Assembly (NCBI GenBank): GCA_021399435.1
Contig: JAJTUP010000035.1
Span: forward strand, 124,001 to 188,000
Direction: 5' to 3'
From: Diaporthe sp. PMI_573
Taxonomy: Eukaryota; Ascomycota; Sordariomycetes; Diaporthales; Diaporthaceae
Length of the DNA: 64,000 nt
Shown here one piece after another: positions 19,562 to 28,597 of the stretch; within the stretch, counting starts at the first letter, position 1, and each line of letters starts with the position of its first letter. The notes beneath the pieces are model-generated. The model saw only the letters and a list, made by a program, of their open reading frames with translations. It was not told the DNA's origin and did not search any database. The position numbers were made by a program, and so were the translations under genes.

Positions 19562-22333
19562 ATGGCACAGTGCTTTTGCCACAAGCTTGTGAACAAACAC
19601 TACGATCGACTTTCGGAGAGCGAAGTGAGTACAGAAAATCTGTGCACTTACCCATATTCTGATCAATAACGTCATGTAAACTGCTCCAGGTTCGAATCCT
19701 CAAGGAGGCCCTCAAACAGTTGTCGTTTTCCCAGCCGCTTAATCCACCAACACAACCTGCAGTAATAACGCTCGACCCTCGTCGACCAAAACGTAAAGGA
19801 TTTGCAAGAAATGCAGAAATAGAACGCGCAACGAAACTCCCACGGCCAAAAGACACTCCTTCCGGGACTTTGCGTACCAGTTGTTCGCCAGACCGACCGT
19901 TAGATACCACGAACTGCTCCCAGCTGTCTGAACGAGCCCGCCTGCTCGTGGATAAGTGCTCGTATGACAAAGACGTCGATCGAATCAAACTTAACAGTAA
20001 CATCGCTGCGGGCACAGATAGACTTACTACGGCCACAAGAATTATCCATGCTATAGAGAAGATCGATAAAACAGTCGACAACGAACTTCGCATGCACCGA
20101 ATCCTCTGTTATGCACTCGCAAGGCTGCACACAAAAGGCAAATCTCTGGACCCAATCTGGTTGAGAACTCAAGATGCAAGGGGCCATTCCAAGAATACTA
20201 AGGAAAGGATTGGCCACTGGGTCCACATTGGTTACCGGTGGACCCAAATTCTTCAGTGGTTCGCATCATCTGCAGGTAGAACCTCGGAACAGAACACGGG
20301 ACTCTTCTACACGCTTGAACCAATATCTGTGTAAGTCTGTTTGGCAGCATGACCATTCACTTGAAAAAGCTCACCTATCGCTAGCTGGGAGAGGGAACCA
20401 CTAGCCGATGTTCAATTAGCCCTTGAAGAACTCTCCCATAATACCAGCCTCGTGGCACAGGTTGAGAAGTTATCTCAGCGCATCAACAAGTTCCTTGCGC
20501 CAATACTTTGTACGCACCGAGGCTGGGTTTTCCATCACAGCGTATTATGTCCGGGGCAAAGCTAATGGGTCACAGCCATGCATCGCTTTCGCGACGAGAC
20601 TCCAAACTTTGTATCCAACGGGGGATCACTCGATTTGATGCAGTCATCCTCAAGAGCTCGAGGCCTTTTGGAAGCCAGGACAATCTCAGGACCTGGAGCA
20701 GTGCGCGCCTCGTTAGAGACCAGTGGCGGTGGCCCGACGTTCGCACCAGCTGGAGACGCTGAAATCCTAGCACGCTTAGTCTCATTCCTATCACCCGCCC
20801 AAAAGCTTACCCATGACTTCCTCTCCCGCGGAGGGTCACGCCGTAGACGCTGGGCTGTGAACGGCAGTATTGAAGAGACAGACGCACTTGCTGCAGGCCT
20901 CACACCAGAGCTTGCTCACCTGCTCTCCGATCATAATAGACTCAGTCGCGCCCTCGACCAGCTGTCAGGAAGCACCCTGAAAAAGCTCGACCAGGCTTAC
21001 GTGTTGGACGGAGACGCCGCGGGTCGTATTCAGCAAGATCTCTCTCCGGAGGAGTCGGTCCTCTGGAAATGTCAGGCTTTAATCACCACCTACAGAGCCA
21101 TTCCGTGGAAATACATTGAACCCAGGTTTGTCCCTAGCGTCACCCTCCACCAGTTCCTTGACTGATAGAAGACTTAGTAACATCGACGTTTCGACAATCC
21201 TGCCGCACCTCCAGTATACAGCAACCACGTATGAGGACTGCTTCCAGAAGCTCAACCCTAGTACACTGGCCGATTTTGCCCTCACTCTCCTCGAAGCAGC
21301 GCGATTTCCAACCATGTCATGGAAGCGCATAGCGGCAAGCCAAGCAAGAGTTGCTATAAGCGGTTCACGCGACTGGTACTTGACCAGTTGCCTCGCATCA
21401 GTGCAATCTGTGTCATACCGACTTGATCGCAAGCAAGAAGAGGCTGTCCAGGTTCTACATTTGTCTCGTGATCGAGAGCGGATGATCGAGAAGAATGAGA
21501 AGACAAATGCGGCTACCGGGCATTTGGCGATTCAGCAGGCCCTTAACCACATCCAGGTCGAAGAATTAACCCAAGCTGAGGTGTGTCTGGATAAATGGGT
21601 TCCCCTCGACCACGACAAACCTTCTCGCATAGAACAAGTTGTACAATTCCGCAAGAGTGTGATCCTTGGAAGAATCATGCGTTATCAGGGCTGGTTCGTG
21701 GAATCAGACGCGCATCTCCAGCACGCTTATGCCATGGTCAAACAGATTAAGGACCTGCATTTCGACGAAGACCGCCGGGACCTCATATGCGAAATTGCCG
21801 ACACATCACGCGAGCTTGAGGATCTCGAACCTGCTGAAACTCACCTACGGGCCGAGCTTTCCCATTGGGGGCAACATTCGCAAGGACCGGCATTTTCCGG
21901 AAAGTCATTACTGGATGCCTGTCTCGCGGAGATTCTGTTTGCACGAGGAAAGTATGACGAGGCGAAAACCCTCTGCGATGAGGTTCGGTCACGGCGAAAT
22001 CTCTTGAAATTCACCAAATTACGCATTTCCGTGGTGCTGGCAAAGATCTGTCATGTCAGGGATGATTATGGGGGAGCGATGGGGCACTGGAACGAAGCTC
22101 TACAAGCAATTGCAGGTTTTGAGTTGAGGAATGGGCGCACGACTCGTATGATTGTGTTATCACAGGGGGAAGCATTGGGTAAATTGGGTCATGCTGAGAT
22201 CCGTGATCAGTCTAGGAAGCAAGCGGTTGTCCTGGATGAATTGGTAAAGCCTGGAGGGACGCTCTATTGGATTGCAGGTATGCGTCACTGGCAGCGATAT
22301 TTGGAATCAGGGGCCACTCGCAGTCGGATTTGA
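19562..22333 (+). CDS. Five-exon gene, unrecognised 847-residue helical (TPR-like) protein
   Basis: Proposed exons 19562-19624, 19690-20330, 20385-20509, 20576-21125 and 21169-22333. All four introns (43-66 bp) begin GT, end AG and keep phase, giving 848 codons without a stop. The start ATG follows a pyrimidine-rich leader. The N-terminus (KEALKQLSFSQPL) and the region up to residue 300 are helical. The last exon is a series of amphipathic helices with TPR-like spacing (CLDKWVPLDHDKPSRIEQ, YQGWFVESDAHLQHAY, ARGKYDEAKTLCDEV, RDDYGGAMGHWNEALQAI). There is no Walker motif, transmembrane segment or signal peptide. TPR-like C-termini of this kind occur in fungal STAND proteins, but no NTPase is present, so I assign no function. 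The gene is intact, in contrast to its repeat-rich surroundings. Confidence 0.7.
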
Positions 22334-23098
22334 CTACGATTATTATCATGATTTACTCAACGGAACCAAGCTCTATCTAGTATCCGTGAACATCTTGACC
22401 TGCCTAACTCGGATTTTGAGGTCCAAAATTGACTAAGACCGCTCATTTCAGTAACAGTTGCGCTCGGTGTTGAACTAGATTCATGCTCCAGTCGGTCAAG
22501 GGTGACATTGGGCTCCAGGGATTCGTTGCCCAAGGGCGTTAATTAAGCTACAAATGAGTGGGGCCATTGATAATTTCAACAGAAAAGATGAGGCACCGCT
22601 GGGCGGAACCCCTTCGCGAGGCGGGATACACCAATTACGCCCCCCACGTCGATATATACGAGCTCGGAGAGACCGTTGTCATCTTTTGGTCCAGCAGTAA
22701 ACGGCCGGCCCGTCACGGACGGACATTTGGACGATACAGGTAACAGAATAGCTAGCACCAGCAGCACATACCCAGTTTTTTTTTTGCCCACCCAGTACAA
22801 GTATACACACTGACCAACCAAGAGCAAACCAAAAACACGTTAAAGGACCAATGACATAACTAAGCAACCGACTCCATCCTAGCAATGAGATGATGTATAT
22901 TCTGAAACGGTGAATTTTGCACTCCCCTGGGGGACTGAGGTCTCGCGGCGACTATTTATTTTTTCAGCGACATATCAAAACGCATCTTGTGATTTTTAAG
23001 GAACACAAACAGTACCGGTTTGGGCCTCAAGTGGTGCTTGGGTACGGCCTACCGGCTGGTCCCTTTCTAAATTCAATCGATATCCGTGGAGTAACTTG
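22334..23098. other. Gene-free stretch
   Basis: No supported gene between the 847-residue gene and the TRIM-like element. It contains a T9 run near 22779. Confidence 0.3.
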
Positions 23099-23103
23099 AA
23101 TCT

Positions 23104-23279
23104 TGTTGGATGGGCTTTCCGTACGCGTACGGGACGACGTTGGGGTGAGAAACAGCTATGCTTACTATTCCTACAGTTCTAAGTTTGCTCATGCAAAGCA
23201 GGTCTGGAAGACCTGCTTATAGAGGCTTTGCACGGCTGACTAAGATAGGCTACAGTACATGCTGAATGCCATTCCAACA
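23104..23279. repeat. Left LTR of the TRIM-like element
   Basis: 176 bp, TG...CA ends with a 7-bp inverted terminus (TGTTGGA/TCCAACA). By eye it is identical to the right LTR. It contains two internal palindromes, GTACGCGTAC and AGGTCTGGAAGACCT. Confidence 0.92.
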
Positions 23280-23470
23280 CTGGCACTTTTTAGATCTAGA
23301 AACGAGCGGCTGGCCTTCTTTCCCTTCCCTTCCTATCCTTCCCGTGCGGGGTATCGGGGTTATCGGAACTTCCGCGCGGGGTACCTTCCGTGCGGAATTT
23401 GAGAAGCTGAAACGTGGCCGAAACTTAAATGAATGGAAAAGGGGCTGGAACCGTAGCGCCCCTAAAATGT

Positions 23471-23640
23471 GCTGGCTTAAGGAAAGCGCACGAGGTTGTC
23501 GGGTTTTTGGTTTCGTGCTGGCGGAAAGGAAACACACGAGGTTGTCTGGTTGTGTGTTGTGCTGGCAAAGAGGAAAACGCACGAGGTTGTCGGGTTTCGT
23601 GCTGGCGAAGAGGAAAACGCACGAGGTTGTCGAGTTTCGT
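23471..23640. repeat. Four tandem hairpin units (40-46 bp)
   Basis: Units start at 23471, 23517, 23561 and 23601, each GCTGGC...GAGGTTGTC...; unit lengths are 46, 44, 40 and 40. Within each, GCACGA pairs with TCGTGC around a GGTTGTCGGGTT-like loop. In unit 2 the stem is CACAC/GTGTG instead; in unit 4 one pair is lost. An ORF crosses the array, but unit length is not a multiple of three. Confidence 0.75.
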
Positions 23641-23788
23641 ACTATTGTAATTGGTCGCTCTGGACCATCGCCTTGGACCGCCGCGTGGAGCCTTCTTTTT
23701 CGACGGGATTCTCATGTGAAAGGAATTGTCGTTGTACGAAGTTGTTGTACAATGGCGTACACTACTTCGTCTTTCTTGTACGGATCGT

Positions 23789-23830
23789 GACTATTACCCG
23801 GTTCTGCTCTGGCAGGCGACAATAATAGTC
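23789..23830 (+). repeat. Hairpin 1 of the conserved-loop family
   Basis: GACTATTA (23789-23796) pairs perfectly with TAATAGTC (23823-23830). Between them lies the conserved CCCGGTT, a small apical stem CTGC/GCAG with loop TCTG, and GCGACAA. Confidence 0.8.
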
Positions 23831-23863
23831 TCTTCCTCGCGCAAGGGTCGATAAAGTAGTCGT

Positions 23864-23917
23864 CTAGAGGTCTCTATACCCGGTTCTGCTCTGGCAGGCG
23901 ACAATATAGAGTTCTAG
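23864..23917 (+). repeat. Hairpin 2 of the conserved-loop family
   Basis: CTCTATA (23872-23878) pairs with TATAGAG (23905-23911), extended by CTAG/CTAG across a small internal loop. The enclosed 26 nt are identical to hairpin 1 although the stem differs. Confidence 0.8.
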
Positions 23918-23926
23918 GAGGTAGCA

Positions 23927-23982
23927 CGAGAGCCCAAATACCTGGTTCTGGCTGTGCCGGCAGCGACTTGGGCGAGTTCTCG
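23927..23982 (+). repeat. Hairpin 3 of the conserved-loop family
   Basis: CGAGA-GCCCAA (23927-23937) pairs with TTGGGC (23968-23973) and, after a 4-nt bulge, TCTCG (23978-23982). The loop retains ACCTGGTT and GCGAC, while the apical stem has changed to CTGGC/GCCGG. Confidence 0.75.
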
Positions 23983-24024
23983 TCTCTTCATCGTAGTTGA
24001 TCTATGCCCGAAAGCATTGATCAA

Positions 24025-24200
24025 TGTTGGATGGGCTTTCCGTACGCGTACGGGACGACGTTGGGGTGAGAAACAGCTATGCTTACTATTCCTACAGTTC
24101 TAAGTTTGCTCATGCAAAGCAGGTCTGGAAGACCTGCTTATAGAGGCTTTGCACGGCTGACTAAGATAGGCTACAGTACATGCTGAATGCCATTCCAACA
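24025..24200. repeat. Right LTR of the TRIM-like element
   Basis: 176 bp, identical by eye to the left LTR and followed by the AATCT target duplication. Confidence 0.92.
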
Positions 24201-24371
24201 AATCTAGCTCAGAGGCATTATCCTCCGAAACGGATCTTCTTAAAGTATGCAGGCGGCGCCACCAGAACTCAATCACTATGTTAAAAAGGAGCATAAAGAC
24301 GGGTATAAATCAGGGCCAGGTTTTCAAGGCAGCCTATGAAAAATCCTTCTTCATCTCTTATTTTCAAGCCG

Positions 24372-24932
24372 TCATTTCCAGCCCGTGAACAATCGCCAGT
24401 TGCCCGGCTGGAGGTATGAATACTTGAGTGGCTCAAGAAGAATTGAGGATGCAACCGGCTGAATGTGCTCGACGCCCACGGCATATTGTGTGGATAGATT
24501 TTGAACGGTAAGGAAGTCGCTCGAGGGGTCGAAGCTCAGTCGAAGTTGTAGCCTGGGAATGGTACCAACTGCGGGGATATTGATATCACACCTGGTAGAT
24601 TGTGCCGACTGCGAGATAGCAAGGACGTCCTTCTCTAGCGTCGCCGCATGCTTGCCGTCTGGGTAGGAGATTATTTGTATGTTATTTTTGGACGCATGGC
24701 TTCTTGCAAAGATACGGACCAACCGCAAGTCAATGAGGGACGGTCTGTCGCCGCTGGGAAGTGAAGACACAAGCTGCTTCAAGTCTACCCCCGGCTGACT
24801 AACTACCTGGAACAGAGCTGAAATGAAGGAGCTATCTCGACGCGGCTGTGCACCGCACCCAGCACATTTGGTGTTCCGGCAGCATCTATGGGTAGTTCCT
24901 CACTTGTATCGGCGGTGAGAGCAACCCTTCGT
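24372..24932 (-). pseudogene. Accessory domain of a Ser/Thr kinase paralogue, frameshifted
   Basis: Two reading frames resemble the region that precedes the kinase domain in the intact gene at 32.7-34.6 kb. Frame 1 (24932 to about 24830) gives GTPNVLGAVHSRVEIAPS, against EPNVLGAMQSRADIS in the intact gene. Frame 2 (to 24372) gives DINIPAVGTIPRLQLRLSFD, then ILLEPLKYSYLQPGNWRLF, against EIRPRQYGVIYPGSWQL. The second block looks like an FHA-like or beta-rich recognition domain. No kinase core follows: a stop lies at 24372 and the TRIM-like element sits just beyond. So this is a truncated, frameshifted paralogue. Confidence 0.5.
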
Positions 24933-25393
24933 TATGGCGGGACGTTGCCTTGAGCCTACCAAGCACACGAGTTAAACTCAAGGACCGTACTTAGTCGAGT
25001 CTATAACGACTCTCAATGCTTTTCTCGTCGTTTCTACTTCCCTTCCCGCCATAAAATGACGAGTACTTCTTTCCCAACGTACTTTCATGTTCAGGGATAC
25101 AGAAGGCCTTGAGCCGGTCTGCATCGACCTTGTCTACATACTGTACCTCAAGCTGAAGCACACTCGCATAAACTGAAGTACCATAAGTGGTGCAAGGTAT
25201 TATGTTCTAAAATCTGGTTCGAAGGAGAATCCATTCATATAATAATTCCACATCCCTCTTACAAAACAATACGAACTCCTAGAAAGTATTTCGCGTTATT
25301 CTCGAACCATTGATTACTCTAGGCTTTATTTCTAGAGACGGGCTCATACTGTATAAAGAATTTCAAAACACAATCCAGGAGTGCTGATAAAAT
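24933..25393. other. Intergenic
   Basis: No gene recognised. The last 60 bp before 25394 are A/T-rich and probably contain the promoter and leader of the small gene that follows. Confidence 0.3.
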
Positions 25394-25861
25394 ATGGCCG
25401 GCTTCCTCTGCCAAGTACTGGACAGCGACGAAATTCCAGTGCCCAGCATCCGCGTCACCTTGACCTCGCTTCAAAATCCTGCCCTTGTAGCATTTACGGG
25501 CCTAGATGGATTCGCAAGCTTCTGGGTTCATTTGAGTAACGGTGTTCCACAGCCATATGTGGGAATCAAGCCCGACTGTACGTCCCCAATCGCCCTTGCG
25601 AAGGTAGTTTTCGAAATCAACCAGCCTTCTCTGCCGAGGGCAGTTGGTTATGTTGGCCTTGACCCCACGCAGCAGTCTTGTATTATACTGCGACTGCTAG
25701 GAACGGGCTTTCGAATACAATCTTGCTGCCTTTCCTTACCGCATGAAGCCAGTTATGATAACGAGCAGGGCCAGGACGCTGGTGGATCATCATTAATATA
25801 CAGCAATGAGGAGGGCAGAAATGACGGGGATATAAGTTGTATGACCTATGAGGGAAAGTAA
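25394..25861 (+). CDS. Small protein with N-terminal prealbumin-like beta-sandwich appearance
   Basis: Intact 155-residue ORF with a good context (AAAATATGG) and A-rich sequence right after the stop. Residues 1-100 start GFLCQVLDSDEIPVPSIRVTL and continue FTGLDGFASFWVHL. That alternation is typical of small beta-sandwich domains of the transthyretin / hydroxyisourate-hydrolase or carboxypeptidase-regulatory type (repeat of G.V.D..G.P.P...V.L, then ..T...G). The C-terminal 45 residues are acidic and polar (EQGQDAGGSSL, NEEGRNDGD). There is no signal peptide. Fold suggestion only; no function assigned. Confidence 0.5.
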   Translation: MAGFLCQVLDSDEIPVPSIRVTLTSLQNPALVAFTGLDGFASFWVHLSNGVPQPYVGIKPDCTSPIALAKVVFEINQPSLPRAVGYVGLDPTQQSCIILRLLGTGFRIQSCCLSLPHEASYDNEQGQDAGGSSLIYSNEEGRNDGDISCMTYEGK

Positions 25862-26007
25862 AATAAAAAATAAAAAATTACAGGACCTAGCCTTGGACAA
25901 AGGGTTCTGCGGGCAAGAGACGGATAGAGTAATAAGGGAAAGAGTGAGGTTAGGGCTCCGAGGGCCCTTAGCTTCTTGAGGTGGATCTCAGATTGTAGAA
26001 CAAAGAT

Positions 26008-26654
26008 ATGGGGTGCATTTCTCTTCGACAATTGCTACCCTATTTTAGACCTATACGGCTGGTGCACAATCCATCGCGAAGGCTGCTGATCCGACAACAC
26101 TCTGATTCACTAAAGCCGGGCCATATTTTGACGAGCCTGCTGGTACGAGTATTCGACATCGAGGAACCACTTCACGATCCTTATGAATGTGACCCCACTG
26201 CATGGCCCATTTTCAGGCCAGTTAAAGGATCTCCTGGTCAGGATCAGAGGTAATATAGAAACCTCCTTGTGTTCATGACTCATCGCGCTTGGTTCTGAAC
26301 ATGTATCGTAACTCAAACGTCATTGACATCATGATTCTACCTACCCCGCAGTCCGACTTGGACGTCGATCTGACGATGTCCTCACAAAAAGCCCGGGAGC
26401 TGGAACGCGAGATTGGCTTAGCAGGGTGGTCCGAAGGAAGAAGGTTCAAACTTGACCCAAATGAGCTTTTTGCAGACATTGAGGCGATGAGGAGGACTCA
26501 AATAGAAGCCGGAGTGGTGCCAGAAGATAGCGACGGGTCAGAAGAGTCAGAAACACCATCGGAACCATCGTCAACTATCGTGGTGGCGACTGAGCATCTT
26601 CCTTGCCCCATAGCTTATAGCCGTGGATATTCCAAAGTTGGCGACCTTTGCTAA
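26008..26654 (+). CDS. Possible two-exon small gene
   Basis: Two open stretches that look protein-like: 26008-26253 (RRLLIRQHSDSLKPGHILTS, DIEEPLHDPYECDPTAWPIF) and about 26350-26654 (SSQKARELEREIGLAGWSEG, FKLDPNELFADIEAMRRTQ). They are separated by a plausible intron ending CCCGCAG at 26350. The obvious donor (GTAATA at 26250) does not keep frame; a weaker GTTAAA donor would. The end overlaps the NLR ORF on the other strand. Low confidence and no family. Confidence 0.28.
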
Positions 26655-27795
26655 CTGCGGCTGGGATGTCTTGACTGCTATCAAAAGAAGCTGTTCGGAG
26701 TCCATTTGCTTGGTTGATGATGCAAGAGCTGTGGCTATCATCAATATACAAACTAAATTGTTCCCTAAAACTGCGCCATAACAAACTCCCATATAAAGAT
26801 TCCAAAAATTGGGGGTTGCGAAGGGCAGAGCTCGGAGTATTAGGTGGTCTTTCAGATTTCAGAAATAACCCTATAGCCTCGATGATCTTGTCTGACAAGT
26901 TCGGTTGGCCCCCTAAGGCTCTAGCGGCGGCAGATCGGACATGCCCGTGCTTGTCCTCGACCTCGAGCAGGTCAATGAGCGCCGCGACCGCCGTACCTGA
27001 CAAGTTCGGTTGGCCCCCTAAGGCTTCAGCGGCGGCAGATCGGACATGCCAGTGCTTGTCCTCGAGCAGGTCAATGAGCGCCGCGACCGCCGTACCTGAC
27101 AAGTTCGGTTGGCCCCCTAAGGCTTCAGCGGCGGCAGATCGGACAAGCCGGTCCTCGTCCTTGTCCTTAAGCAGGTCAATGAGCGCCGCGACCGCCGTAT
27201 CTGATAAGTGTCTGCCAGGATGCTGTAGTGCTTCTAGAATCATCACTCTTTTCTGTCCAGAACCCTTTTCCAGGGCAGTGCGCAAGGCTTGGTCTGGACA
27301 CTCTGATTCACTTGCTAAGAGTGAGGATCCTGTCAAGTCACATTCGAAGAGCAGCCATTGTGATAGCTTTGCTTCTAGGTCCGATCGCCACTCTGTCGAG
27401 GAGTCCACTTCACTCAAGCAATGCATAACCAGCCGCTGGTGCGTGGGTCCCAAAAGGTCGAGCGGTTTTCGCTCAATTGCTTTGAAGAAGTCGGGTACTT
27501 TATCAGGTTCGAGCAAGCCAACAGTAAAGCGCCATACAATGTCGTAGCGTGGGGTGTACTTATACTGCTGAAGAAAAGTGTTGGGACTGATCTTAGGAGG
27601 TTCGCTCTTCCCGCTCTTGAAGTCTAGGTATTCAAGGTCCTTCCCTGCTTTCCACTGCCGTACAAAATACCGCGCCGCAAAGTACTCCTGAAAGGTGAGG
27701 TGTATAAAGTGGTAATTCCGATCTTCGAGTTTTGATGATGGGTCTGATGTCCGCAGGAAAGAGAGGCGTGGAACTACGCGCTGCACATCCAACGG
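26575..27795 (-). pseudogene. NLR C-terminal part: winged-helix tail plus HEAT repeats
   Basis: C-terminal portion of a fungal NACHT-type NLR (STAND ATPase), a class that controls heterokaryon incompatibility and non-self responses. It begins inside the post-NACHT region, whose hallmark FIHLTFQEYFAARYFVRQW is complete. Then come about 100 helical residues and three near-identical HEAT repeats of about 32 residues (TAVAALIDLLEDKHWHVRSA, AEALGGQPNLSG). The tail is unrelated. The NACHT domain with its P-loop and the N-terminal effector domain are absent: an in-frame TAA lies about ten bases above the first codon, and no NTPase motifs are found upstream. It is therefore a truncated gene or a detached exon. 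The near-identity of the repeats, also at DNA level, points to recent duplication or homogenisation. Confidence 0.78.
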
Positions 27796-27799
27796 TTTT

Positions 27800-28597
27800 C
27801 TTTACGGAAGGCTAAATCGCGGAGCTTCATCAAATCGGCATATAGGCCGATGATGAGGCAGAGGTCACAATAAAGTTTAGGACTCACACTGGGATGGTTT
27901 CACACAGCCTATCAAGTCGCGGTCGCTCCGCACGGTGGCCTGGGCCGTTCCAACGCCAAGCGAAGACGTTGCGATTTCCATGTGCGTTGGATGAATGGGC
28001 CCCTAACGGCTCGCCCGGAAGACAAGGCATGGAGCTTAGCGAAATCATGCCTACGTTCTCGGAGTGTGTCCCGTCGCAGTGTGCGAGGGCGACCAGCCTG
28101 ACAGCATCGCCCCGGATCCCGGCCCCGTGGTCTTGCAATTTGGACGACTCGGGGCAGGGCCAAGTGTAGATAACAATGACTTGGCTGAGCATTCAGGTCA
28201 CATACACGTGCCTGACAGCAGTGTCCGGGCCCTCGTGGTCATCCAATCCTGATGACTCGGGGAAAGTATAGATAACATCGCCTTAGCTAAGGATTCTAGA
28301 GGTTTGAGGTGTACCTATTTGAGATCTTTCCTGTCGAATATTAATGGCATACACAAGAATGCCGAACAACTGACTCGTTGGCTCGCGGCCCAATCTTTCA
28401 AGGGCTGTCACATATCATACTGGGGGGACGTATACCTGTGCCTATAATCCGCCACATCAACGGCTTCCCTCTGCTTTGGAGGGCCACCGGCGTCAGTAAA
28501 ATCGTCAAAGCTGATCGCTCCTTAGAGTGGAGTGGGTGCAGCCACTTGGCTTCTTCACCGCATCCTCCTTTCACCAGCTAAGCATGCACCAACTGAG
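27800..28597. other. Gene-free stretch with a diverged direct repeat
   Basis: No gene recognised. About 75 bp at 28115-28195 (GACTCGGGG ... GTGTAGATAACA) recur at 28222-28300 (GACTCGGGG ... GTATAGATAACA) with roughly 70% identity. Confidence 0.4.

Larger units (their letters stand above)
23104..24200. mobile_element. TRIM-like LTR element, complete
   Basis: 1097-bp element bounded by two apparently identical 176-bp direct repeats (23104-23279 and 24025-24200) that start TGTTGGA and end TCCAACA, as LTRs do. It is flanked by a perfect 5-bp target duplication AATCT (23099-23103 and 24201-24205). The 745-bp interior has no gag, protease, RT, RNase H or integrase, so it matches a terminal-repeat retrotransposon in miniature that must be mobilised in trans. 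Identical LTRs imply recent insertion. The interior is dominated by two hairpin families described separately. I could not identify a primer-binding site with confidence; the sequence after the left LTR is CTGGCACTTTTTAG. Confidence 0.9.

Noticed and set aside
19688..19699. tRNA B box (GGTTCGAATCC)
   Set aside because: An exact B-box match, but no A box or cloverleaf lies upstream, and the sequence is the first codons of exon 2 of a consistent gene model.
23266..23790. 174-codon ORF inside the TRIM-like element
   Set aside because: It overlaps the left LTR end and crosses a tandem array whose unit is not a multiple of three; the product is low-complexity and has no retrotransposon motif.
23789..23982. 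Hammerhead ribozyme (retrozyme) reading of the hairpins
   Set aside because: I looked for the hammerhead core (CTGATGA and GAAA arms) and did not find it in the element; the conserved loop does not match other self-cleaving motifs I know.
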